64,000 nt of DNA from positions 62,001 through 126,000 of the forward strand of contig CAZOPF010000002.1 of NCBI GenBank assembly GCA_964581605.1. The letters run 5' to 3'. The stretch is from CAADGU01 sp964581605 (GTDB lineage: Bacteria > Chloroflexota > Anaerolineae > Promineifilales > Promineifilaceae). This document shows, piece after piece, positions 43,413 through 52,100 of the stretch. Below the pieces are notes generated by a model. The model made no database searches. It was not told the origin of the DNA and worked only from the letters and a program-made list of their open reading frames with translations. Each line of letters opens with the position of its first letter. Within the stretch, counting starts at the first letter, position 1. The translations under genes were made by a program, and so were the position numbers.

Positions 43413-44176
43413 TTCATAAACCGTTTACCAATCGCGTCTATCTTGTCTACACGTCGGGCGTGGCGGCCGCTACCAAAGTCGGTGTTGAGCCAGGTGGTGA
43501 CGATCTGGTTGGCCAGGGCCGGGCCAATGAGACCGGCCCCCAGTGTGAGCACGTTGGCATTATTGTGTTCGCGGCTGTTCACGGCCGTCGCCTGGTCATA
43601 ACACATCGCCGCCCGCACACCGGGTACTTTGTTGGCCGCCATACAGCTACCAATGCCTGCGCCATCAATCATAATGCCGCGCCAGGCACGGCCGTTGGCT
43701 ACCAACTGGGCCACTGCATACGCATAATCCGGGTAATCTACCGCTGCACTGCTGTTTGTGCCACAGTCAATGACCGTAAAGCCACTCTTTTCCAGCAACC
43801 CTCTGATCTGCTCCTTTAACGGGAAGCCACCATGATCCGCGCCCAGAGCGACGGTGCGGTTTTCGGTAATCGCTGCCGGGTAATCGGTGATCGGGCCTTG
43901 GGCTTCGAGCTTTGGCCCATCAACTTCTAATCGAATTCCCTTTTCCAGGGCGGCTTCACGGGCCAGAGGTGTGATGAGAGTGCCAGAGGGGACAGAATAG
44001 ATAGAATGTGCGGGAAGTTGCTGCACAATTTCGGCGTCTACAATGAGGCGTGGAGAGAAGGCGGGAAGGGTACGGCCGCTGACTGGTGGATTTTCTGGCG
44101 TAGATAAGGTTGCCCCCACTGTGCGGGCAACTACCTGCCGTACCATCTGCTCAATATCCTCACGCCGGAATTCCAT
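43406..44176 (-). CDS. rpiB: RpiB-family sugar-phosphate isomerase with encapsulation peptide
   Basis: A 256-residue protein, about 100 longer than typical RpiB. Residues 3-20 form an amphipathic targeting helix; residues 41-85 are an extra module ending TLITPLAREAALEKGIRL that recurs in microcompartment proteins. The isomerase core begins near VALGADHGGFPLKEQI. The catalytic cysteine of Escherichia coli RpiB (CGTGIG) is replaced by Asp171 (DGAGIG), and the alternative glutamate of the mycobacterial enzyme is also absent. Ribose-5-phosphate chemistry is therefore not certain; it could act on another pentose phosphate. It is the first enzyme gene of the operon, 12 bases after lepB. Confidence 0.88.
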   Translation of the reverse strand: MEFRREDIEQMVRQVVARTVGATLSTPENPPVSGRTLPAFSPRLIVDAEIVQQLPAHSIYSVPSGTLITPLAREAALEKGIRLEVDGPKLEAQGPITDYPAAITENRTVALGADHGGFPLKEQIRGLLEKSGFTVIDCGTNSSAAVDYPDYAYAVAQLVANGRAWRGIMIDGAGIGSCMAANKVPGVRAAMCYDQATAVNSREHNNANVLTLGAGLIGPALANQIVTTWLNTDFGSGRHARRVDKIDAIGKRFMKW

Positions 44177-44188
44177 TACATTACAAGC

Positions 44189-44788
44189 TCATTCAATGGG
44201 GTGTTGGAAATGTGGTACACGACCCCAATCGGTAAAAGGATAATAGATGAATATCGCCTTGCCGATGATGTTCTCTCTGGGTAGATATTGCCAGCTATGA
44301 GAGTCGCTAGAACTGTTCCGGTTGTCTCCCAGGACAAAGTATTGCCCTTCCGGCACTGTCCAGTTGCCGCTGTACGTTGGCTCTGCTTGAATATAAGGTT
44401 CATCCAAGATCACCCCGTTTACTTTTACATGCTGGTCAGAAATTTCGATCTGATCACCCGGTAAACCAATCACCCGTTTGATCAAATTCAGGTCACTGTT
44501 GGGGTGATGAAAAACAATGATGTCGCCCCGCTCTGGTTCATTCAAGTAATACGAGAGGTTGTTGATGAGCAGGTATTCCCCATGCTGCAACGTGGGATTC
44601 ATGCTGCTGCCATCAATGCGATAGCGGCCTACCAGACTGTTCACAAACCAGAAGATGAAGAACGTTAGCAATAAGGTCTCGACGATCTCTCGTACCACTA
44701 CCTCTGTAGGCTGCCGGATTTCACTGGTTGAAGAAGAAATGTCAGGTAAGGTCGGGGAAAGTTGGGTGTTGGACTCTGAAAGAGCCAT
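44189..44788 (-). CDS. lepB: signal peptidase I
   Basis: A 199-residue signal peptidase I with an N-terminal membrane anchor (LLLTFFIFWFVNSLVG). Catalytic serine lies in GSSMNPTL, catalytic lysine in LIKRVIGLPGD, and the GDNRNSSSDSH box is intact. It cleaves signal peptides of exported proteins. It is only 12 bases upstream of rpiB on the same strand, so the microcompartment operon may share its promoter; microcompartment proteins are not exported, so this is probably transcriptional convenience. Confidence 0.95.
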   Translation of the reverse strand: MALSESNTQLSPTLPDISSSTSEIRQPTEVVVREIVETLLLTFFIFWFVNSLVGRYRIDGSSMNPTLQHGEYLLINNLSYYLNEPERGDIIVFHHPNSDLNLIKRVIGLPGDQIEISDQHVKVNGVILDEPYIQAEPTYSGNWTVPEGQYFVLGDNRNSSSDSHSWQYLPRENIIGKAIFIYYPFTDWGRVPHFQHPIE

Positions 44789-45015
44789 AGGGATTCATCT
44801 CCTAATAGTCGCGGAAATTATAGTCAAGCCAAAAAGTGAGCGCAAACATGCGCCACACATGTGTGCCGCAGACCTGTGCTTGGGCTGCTTGTTAATGTTA
44901 CCCAATCTGCTTTCTAGTTGGCTGGCTATTTTTGCAGCGTTTCCTTTTCTCTCATATGACAAACCAGCTATTCAAGGGTGGCCTCAATCAACCTGGACGG
45001 CGCAACAAGATCAGG

Positions 45016-45047
45016 TAAAGGGTGGCAGCTGGACATGCCACCCTTTA
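45016..45047. terminator. rho-independent-type terminator at the end of proS
   Basis: Perfect 12-base stem TAAAGGGTGGCA/TGCCACCCTTTA with an 8-base loop, with a T run on the + side (TTTTTG) and A-rich flank before it. It lies just past the proS stop. The rest of the 265 bases between proS and lepB shows no gene I can support. Confidence 0.82.
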
Positions 45048-45053
45048 TTTTTG

Positions 45054-46784
45054 TCAGAAGACAATTTCAGCCTGTAGGGTTTGCATTAGCATCTGTACGT
45101 GAGATGCAATCTCGGCCAGAGGCACGATGGTACGTTCCGATTGGCGGCGAAGTTTGATCTCCACGCCACCATTTTGCAGCGAACGGCCGCTCACCGTCAG
45201 GCGTATGGGCAGGCCAATCAGGTCGGCGTCGTTGAATTTGACGCCAGGCGATTCGTCGCGGTCGTCGAATAGCAGGTCAATCCCGGCCTGTTGCAGTTGG
45301 TGGTAGAGGGCTACGGCCGTTTCCTCTCCCCCTCGCAGCGCCACCAGATGCACCGGGTAGGGGGCCACCGTAATCGGCCAGATTAGCCCTTGTTCATCGT
45401 GGTAATGTTCAGCCAGGCAGGCCAGCAGCCGGGTGACGCCCACGCCGTAGCTGCCCATGATGATGGGGCGGGAAGCGCCATTTTCATCCAGATAATGGGC
45501 GCCCATTGTTTCCGTGTACCGTGTGCCCAACTTGAATATGTTGCCCACTTCCACGCCGCGCACGGCCGTCAGCCGTTCACCACAATGCGGACAGGCAGAG
45601 CCATCTTCGGCGGCGGCAATGTCGGTGATGAGGTGGGCGGTATAGTCACGGCCGTGATTGACATTTTTCAGGTGGTAGCCCGCCTCGTTGGCCCCGGCGA
45701 CCAGGTTGGGGGCCGCGGCCGCGGCCTCGTCAATGACCACCATGATGCCGCTCAACCCAATGGGTGAGGCGTAACCGGGCACGGCCCCCACAGCGCGGAT
45801 TTCTTCTTCGGTAGACGGCCGTAACGCCTGGGCTTTGACCGCGTTTGCCAGTTTGGTCTCGTTCAATTCCATGTCGCCGCGCACCACAGCAAAGATGAGT
45901 TTTTCGCTTTTGGCCGGCCCTTCTTGGATAGTGGCGGTCATAAAGACGGCTTTGGCGGTTTTGGCTTTGGGCACACCCAGCAATTGGGCCAACGCCTCAA
46001 TGGTTTTGGCTTCGGGCGTGGCCACTTTTTCCAGGGGTAGCGGCGATTCGGCGGGCACGGCCGTTTTGCGGAAGGTGGCGATCTGGCGGTTGGCTTTGTA
46101 GCCGCAGCCGTCACATAGCAGCAAGGTGTCTTCGCCAATGGGGGTCAGATACATGAATTCGTGAGCCAGCGTGCCGCCCATCATGCCCACGTCGGATTCA
46201 ACGGCGATAACGGGCAGGGCGCAACGGCCGTAAATGCGGAAATACGCTTCATAGTGCGCCCAATACTGTTTGTCCAGCCCGGCATCGTTTGCGTCCAGGG
46301 TATAGCTGTCTAGCATGGTGAATTCGCGGGCGCGGATGAGGCCGGCGCGGGGGCGGGGGTCATCGCGCCATTTCAATTGGATGTGGTAGACCAGGCGCGG
46401 CAGTTGGCGGTAACTCTGGATTTCACGGCGGGCCAGGTCGGTGACAATCTCTTCATGGCTGAGGGCGAGCACCATGTCACGGCCGTTTTTGTCTTGAAAG
46501 CGCCCCATTTCGTCATCAATCTCATACCACCGTTTGCTTTCTTGCCAGACGGCGGCGGGATGGACAATGGGCATGAGCATTTCCTGTCCACCCAACGCAT
46601 CAATTTCCTGGCGCATGATCATTTCCAGCTTTTGCAGGGTGCGGTACCCCAGGTGCAGGTAGCTGAAGATACCGGCCGCCTGCTGCCGCACAAACCCGGC
46701 GCGCAGCAGCAGGCGGTGGCCTTCCACTTCCGCCCCGGCCGGCGCTTCGCGCAAGGTCTGGTTCATTAGTTGACTCATTCGCAT
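45054..46784 (-). CDS. proS: prolyl-tRNA synthetase (bacterial type with insertion domain)
   Basis: About 576 residues, full-length ProS. Class II motifs are visible: REFTMLDSYTLDAND around motif 2, and GSYGVGVTRLLACLAE as motif 3. The insertion domain with deacylase-type fold sits between (KAVFMTATIQ onward), the long bacterial form. It charges tRNA-Pro. The start at ATG 46784 is preceded by GAGGAG with nine-base spacing; another ATG six bases on is also possible. The longer open frame upstream runs through leader hairpins. Confidence 0.95.
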   Translation of the reverse strand: MRMSQLMNQTLREAPAGAEVEGHRLLLRAGFVRQQAAGIFSYLHLGYRTLQKLEMIMRQEIDALGGQEMLMPIVHPAAVWQESKRWYEIDDEMGRFQDKNGRDMVLALSHEEIVTDLARREIQSYRQLPRLVYHIQLKWRDDPRPRAGLIRAREFTMLDSYTLDANDAGLDKQYWAHYEAYFRIYGRCALPVIAVESDVGMMGGTLAHEFMYLTPIGEDTLLLCDGCGYKANRQIATFRKTAVPAESPLPLEKVATPEAKTIEALAQLLGVPKAKTAKAVFMTATIQEGPAKSEKLIFAVVRGDMELNETKLANAVKAQALRPSTEEEIRAVGAVPGYASPIGLSGIMVVIDEAAAAAPNLVAGANEAGYHLKNVNHGRDYTAHLITDIAAAEDGSACPHCGERLTAVRGVEVGNIFKLGTRYTETMGAHYLDENGASRPIIMGSYGVGVTRLLACLAEHYHDEQGLIWPITVAPYPVHLVALRGGEETAVALYHQLQQAGIDLLFDDRDESPGVKFNDADLIGLPIRLTVSGRSLQNGGVEIKLRRQSERTIVPLAEIASHVQMLMQTLQAEIVF

Positions 46785-46885
46785 TTTTTGGGTCTCCTCG
46801 GTGTAAGGGCCAGGCAGGCGGGATATGATTTGTCTGTTCCCTCTTATGTTTTGCCCGCCGGCCTCGCCCCTACCAGATAAAACAA

Positions 46886-47028
46886 ACGCCCCGTGTTGCA
46901 TCTCAACACGGGGCGTGACTGGTCGTTTAGAGACATACGATTTCTTCAAAAAATCGCATGTCTGAATTACCACTATGTTATGCGCCAACGCCCCGTTGTC
47001 CAATGCCCCGTTGTTTGTGCAACGGGGC
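46886..47028 (-). promoter_or_regulatory. structured leader upstream of proS (three hairpins)
   Basis: The 417 bases between proS and the Uma2 gene hold stem-loops and no supported gene. ACGCCCCGTGTTG/CAACACGGGGCGT (46886-46916) is a 13-base perfect stem followed on the - strand by TTTGTTTT, a terminator shape placed in the proS leader. AGACATACGATTT/AAATCGCATGTCT (46931-46963) is next. GCCCCGTTG/CAACGGGGC (47005-47028) has a competing copy of one arm at 46990-46998, allowing two alternative folds. This layout would suit attenuation, but no T-box consensus is found. Confidence 0.45.
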
Positions 47029-47201
47029 CACCAGGGGCAGGGGCAGAAATGGTGAACTTATTCATGGTAGCGTAAAGATACAGAACCAACTGAGCTTTGT
47101 CAACGTGGTATCCAGGCACCACACAGTACGGCCGTTGACGCTCCCCACTCCCGGTAATAAAATGAACACACCTGTTCATTGGTACGACGAGGAAACTGTA
47201 C

Positions 47202-47798
47202 ATGACCACAATGACCTCTAATCAACCACGACTGACAACGGAAATTGCCGAACTTTGGCCGCCCCAGGGCCAATGGACGGAAACCGAATACTTCAACCTG
47301 CCAGAAACCAACCACATTATTGAACTATCTGAAGGGGAGATATTCCTGATGGCGCCACCCAGTTTTACCCATCAAAATGTGTTGGATAACCTCTATTCGG
47401 CTTTGAAAGCATATGTGCGTCAGCATAAACTCGGCCGTACGGCTTTTGCGCCATTAGCCGTCCGTTTGTGGCCGGGCAAAATCCGTGAACCCGATATCCT
47501 CTTTTATGCCAACGCCCATTTTGATCGTATTGGCGATATGGTGTCAGGTGTGCCTGATCTGGTGATGGAAATTTTGTCTCCTGGTACATTGAAAACGGAT
47601 CGGCGTGATAAATTTGGCGAGTATGCCCAGGCCGGTATTCCTGAGTACTGGATCGTGGACCCGGAGCATGAAACGATTGAGGTTTTTGTGTTGGATGAAG
47701 GGGCGTATACACTGCTGGTAAAAGCGGCCAGGAGTGAAAAAGCATATTCCGCCTTATTGTCCAGCTTTGAAGTTACCTGCGCAGAGGTGTTTGCTTGA
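47202..47798 (+). CDS. Uma2-family (DUF820) restriction-endonuclease-like protein
   Basis: A 198-residue PD-(D/E)XK-fold protein with the Uma2 pattern: IIELSEGEIFLMAPPSFTHQ, REPDILFY (catalytic aspartate), LVMEILSPGT with the E-x-K-type region completed at TDRRDKFGEYAQAGIPEYW. The family is abundant in cyanobacteria and Chloroflexota; function unknown, perhaps nuclease-related. GAGGA lies eight bases before ATG 47202. It is followed by a broken protease gene. Confidence 0.9.
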   Translation: MTTMTSNQPRLTTEIAELWPPQGQWTETEYFNLPETNHIIELSEGEIFLMAPPSFTHQNVLDNLYSALKAYVRQHKLGRTAFAPLAVRLWPGKIREPDILFYANAHFDRIGDMVSGVPDLVMEILSPGTLKTDRRDKFGEYAQAGIPEYWIVDPEHETIEVFVLDEGAYTLLVKAARSEKAYSALLSSFEVTCAEVFA

Positions 47799-47816
47799 GG
47801 AAGAAAGAACACGGGG

Positions 47817-49077
47817 ATGAGTATAGAAGAACGTCAGTGTCCACAATGTAATACACGGTTGCCAGTTTATTCTGAATATGTGACCTGGTGTCATGAATGT
47901 GAATGGAATCTCAATCCACTAAAGCCGAACAAGCCAAGGAACTTGTTTGAAGCAACCTATGAAAAATTGGGGCAACAGCAAAGCAATTCCATCTTTACCG
48001 GGTTGAAAAAAGCAAATAGCCTCAATCCAAGAATGACGCCCTCAAAATTTCTAGCGATTTTGTTTGCTATTGGCATCCACTTGCTTACATTGAGTCTGCC
48101 CATCGTCGGTTTGGTGTTGCTTTCAAATGAATTCCGCAATTTCTGTACATTTATTCCGGCCATCACCTGTTTTGTCTTAACCTGGGAATTACGCCCTCGC
48201 TTTGCCAAAATGCCTGTCACCTTGTCGAGAGATCAGTTTCCTTACCTCTACCAATTTGTGGATGACATTGCGGATTGTTTGGGAGCAAAACACGTTGAAG
48301 GTATTGTTATTAGTGATGAATACAATGCCAGTATGTGGGGCGTTACGTGGCGTTAACGGCCGTTATTGACATTAGGGCTACCTTTATGGAGTGTATTGAA
48401 TGTTGAGGAGCGGGCTGCTCTTGTGAGCCACGAGTTTGCCCACAATGTTAATGGTGATCCATCCCGTACTTTTGTTGTGGGTACGGCGCTGGATTCACTG
48501 ATTCGTTGGTATAAAGTTCTTCATCCTGGGGAGTTAGGGCATGGTTGTCTCATGTCTATGGTAAACACCGTATTAGCCATGTTAGCTCAGTTACCCTGGG
48601 TGGGTATTTACATACCAGGTCATCTTATATTCCGTGATTCGCAGCGAGCAGAATACCTGGCAGATTACAAGGCATCCACTGTAGCCGGAACGGCCGCTAC
48701 AGTCTCTATGTTGGAAAAGTTGTATTTTTCTGGCACCTATGTCTACACTCGAAATCGCGTCACGGCCGTGCAAAACACAGATATTGACTTTTTTCAGGAA
48801 TTGACGAGCCGTGTATTACATGTTCCAGAACGAGAAATTGAACGTATTCGGCGTATTCAAAAAAAAAGAAGGTTCACGGTTAGATGTCACACACCCACCT
48901 ACCCCATACCGCATCGAAATGCTCTACAGTCACTTTGTAGATCAGCCTTTATTAGACCTGAAACATTATGACACAGCCCGGTTCGATGAAGAACTGCGTG
49001 AAATCAAAGATGATATGCGCCAGAAACTGAACACCGGGAATCAATACTATTTGAGAAAATTGACCAAAGCCAAGTAA
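47817..49077 (+). pseudogene. M48-type zinc metalloprotease, broken by an in-frame stop and a frameshift
   Basis: Three pieces join into one M48-like protein. The first (47817-48356) has an N-terminal zinc ribbon (CPQCN and CHEC), two membrane helices and ends at TAA 48354. The same frame resumes immediately with LTLGLPLWSVLNVEERAALVSHEFAH, which contains the HEFAH zinc site. The frame then shifts at a run of nine A (48859-48867) into the last piece, which ends at 49077. The stop sits in the 12-base palindrome TAACGGCCGTTA made by an ACGGCCGT octamer. Either error at the A run or genuine decay is possible; two independent lesions favour a pseudogene. Confidence 0.8.
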
Positions 49078-49110
49078 GGTGACAGGCACAGCCCACATGC
49101 CTGTCACCTT
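49076..49110. terminator. bidirectional terminator between the protease pseudogene and the alpha-2-macroglobulin gene
   Basis: Perfect 13-base stem AAGGTGACAGGCA/TGCCTGTCACCTT, 9-base loop, followed by ATAGTTTTA on the + strand. It separates two convergent genes. Confidence 0.8.
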
Positions 49111-49116
49111 ATAGTT

Positions 49117-52100
49117 TTACTCCCCTTCATCAATGACTAATTCTGTGCTGGCAGAACGTCCCCAGAGGGCGGGGTTGTACATGCCGTAGACCTCGGTGGG
49201 CATGGCGGTAAAGGTGCCGGGCAGCGTGGCACGGGCATAATAAGTGAGCGTGTACTGCCCGGTGTCCATCTCGGTGACGAAGAAGCTCACCCGGTCGCCA
49301 AAGATTTCTTTGTAGTTATAGCCTAACGTTTGCCAGCCCCACTCTTCTGTCTGGTATTCCCAATACTCATCGGCAATACGGCTGGTGGTGTTTAGCCCTT
49401 CGTTGAGCGCTTCCAGGCCGCCAGGCAATTTATCTTCAATGATCAGATAACTGCCATTCTCCGGCAGGTTGACCGTTAGCTGCACCTTCACCAGTTGCCC
49501 GGCAACGATGTTATCTAATGGTTTGTTTGTTGCCGGGTCAAGGTAGGCGCGGTTCACCGTCACCACCCCCGCCGCTTCGATCTCCGCTTGAGCCACATAA
49601 ACGCGGCTGTTGATGGTGTAATACAACGGCCGTGCCCCATCCTGTGTCAGCTCAATCACATTCTCCCCATCGGCCAATTGCTCGCGGGGAATCTGTATCG
49701 TTTGCGCCGGCGCACCCTGGCCTAAAGCGCCGGAGGCGATGGCCGTCCCATTTAACGTGACGGTGAAATTGGTGTTGGCGGCCGTTTCATTAAACGCCGA
49801 CGCCAGCAAATGATCGGTCAATGCCAGAATAGCAAACGACGTTTCATTGGTGCTGCCCCAACCCTGGCTGCGGCGCTGCCCCATCAGCCAGCGCACGATG
49901 CCGCCTTCCAGTTCGTGGCCGGGGCGAATTTGCACAAAGGCGCTCAAGGCCAATGCCGTGCTGCGCACATCGGAAGCCATCGTCTTCTGGTGATAGTAGC
50001 CGTCGTGGCCGCTGCCGGCCCAATGCGTGAGACCGTTGGCGGTCACGGCCGTGTCTGCCAGCCCATCCACAATTTCCCGTGCCAACGGCCGTTCGCCCAT
50101 TATATCCAGCGCCAATGCCAGCCCGGCCAGACTAAACACATCCCCTTTCAATAAGTCCTGATCATTTGCCAACGCCAGGGTGGCTTCCTCGTTGGGCAGC
50201 CCGGCTTCGGCCAGGGCATAGAGGGCAAAAGCGCGGGTGCGGGCATCCATACTTTGCAAATTGTCATTGAGCCAGGTCGCGCCCCGTTCAATCACCGCCG
50301 GGTCCACTTCATAACCTGCCTCGGCCACCTGTGCCAGGCCAAAGATCACCCAGGCGGTCTGGTAATCGTGCGTGGCATCATCAAACCACCAGCCCCAGCC
50401 GCCGTCGTTGTGCTGGAAGCCGTAGAGCCGCTGCACACTGGCGCTGATGTAAGCGGGCAGTTCTGCCTCTAGCGTCTGGTTGGTGACGCCCAACTGTCGC
50501 AGCGCCCGGCCCACGACGGCATTGGGCAGCGCCCGGCTCATCGTCTGTTCCACGCAGCCGTAAGGATAACCGGTCAGGTATTCCAGCCCTTCCAGCAGCG
50601 TCCCGGCAATGGAGCGGCTGAGTTGAATTTCGACCACACTCATCGGCAAGGCGTCAGCGGGGATGTCCACCGTCGTTTCCAGTCGTGAATTGAATTGGCC
50701 GATTTGGGTGGTCACATCAGGCACGGCCAATGGTTGGATGGTGAGCGGTAGTTGGATGGCGTCACCCATGATGCCAGACAGGGGCACGGCCGTCACCAGC
50801 AGTTCCACCTCACCCGCAGCTACGGCCGTCACCGGCCAGCCCACAATTTGGGACGAACCAGGAGCGATGGAGATTGTTTGGGTGGGGGATTGGTCAACGG
50901 CCAATTGTAAATTGTCAATTGACAATTGAACATTGACCATTTGTGTGGTTTCGCTGTAGTTGTGAATGACGGCGGAGAGGACGGCCGTGTCCCCCGCCGT
51001 CAGGATGCGCGGCAGCAACGGCCGGGCAATAATCGGCTGCCAGGTGGTGATGGTGTTGATGGCCTCGCCCACCTGCGTATCGGCCGTTGCCGCCTTCGCC
51101 GTCAGCCGCCAGGTGGTCAGGCTGTCCGGCAGGGTGAGGGTCACTTTCACTTCGCCGTTAAAATCGGTGTACAGAACGGGGAACCAGGCGGCCGTGTCTG
51201 GAAAATCGGCGCGTGGGCCGCCAGGGTAGCCGCCATCCCCACCGCCGCCGCCCATGCCCCCTTCCCACAGCGCCCGGCTGGGTTGCAGCGAGTTGTAGGT
51301 GTTCACCAGACGGCCGCGTTCGTAGTAAAAGGCGTCATACATCGGGCCAGATAGCTCTTCGCTCAGGGCAAAGATCGCTTCATCCACCAGCGCCAGCGAC
51401 ACCTCAGCGGAAACGGGTTCGCCCTGGTAATTGGTCACACGCACGGTGAAGGTGGCTTGCTCGCGGGGGGCATACTGCTCTTTGTCTGGCGTAATGGTCA
51501 CATTGAGTCGTTTGGTCGTGGCCGGCACGCTGATATTGTGATAGGCAGTGTGCAAACGGCCGTCCGGCAAACTGTTGCTCGTGTATTCGTTGATCGTCGT
51601 GTCCAATGGTTGCCAGACATTAACGGCCACATAAATGTTGGGCACGTCTGTTTCCTCAATGGGCAGGTCAATCAGCGTCAACGGAGCGGTCAGGTTGATG
51701 AGCTGCTCGCGGTGGGTGCTGCCCCGTTCCCAGGTGAGCAGCGCCGGGCCGCTGATGGTGCTTTCGATGATGAGTTGGGCCGTTTCGCCGGGCGCATAAC
51801 TGGTTTTGTCGGTGTCCAGGCGCAGTTCGCTGCTGTCGTCACGGCCGTACCAGTTGGTATAAATGTCGCTGAAAGCATACACATAGCTGGTGTATTGCAT
51901 GGCCTGACCGCGCCCATCTGTCCCTTTGATCCGAAGCTGATAATAGCCCGGCTCCTCAATGGTGAACTGGGTGGAAGCGTGACCTTGCGCATCGGTGGTC
52001 AGGCTGGCGCTCTGGCGCACGTTGCTGTAGCCGTTACTGTTGTTTTGCCAGCGGGCTAACTCCACCGTCAGGGTGCGGTTGGCGACCGGCTCACCAAAAA

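Noticed and set aside
46886..47028. T-box riboswitch for proS
   Set aside because: No AGGGTGGNACCGCG-type consensus was found on the - strand; only hairpins are supported.
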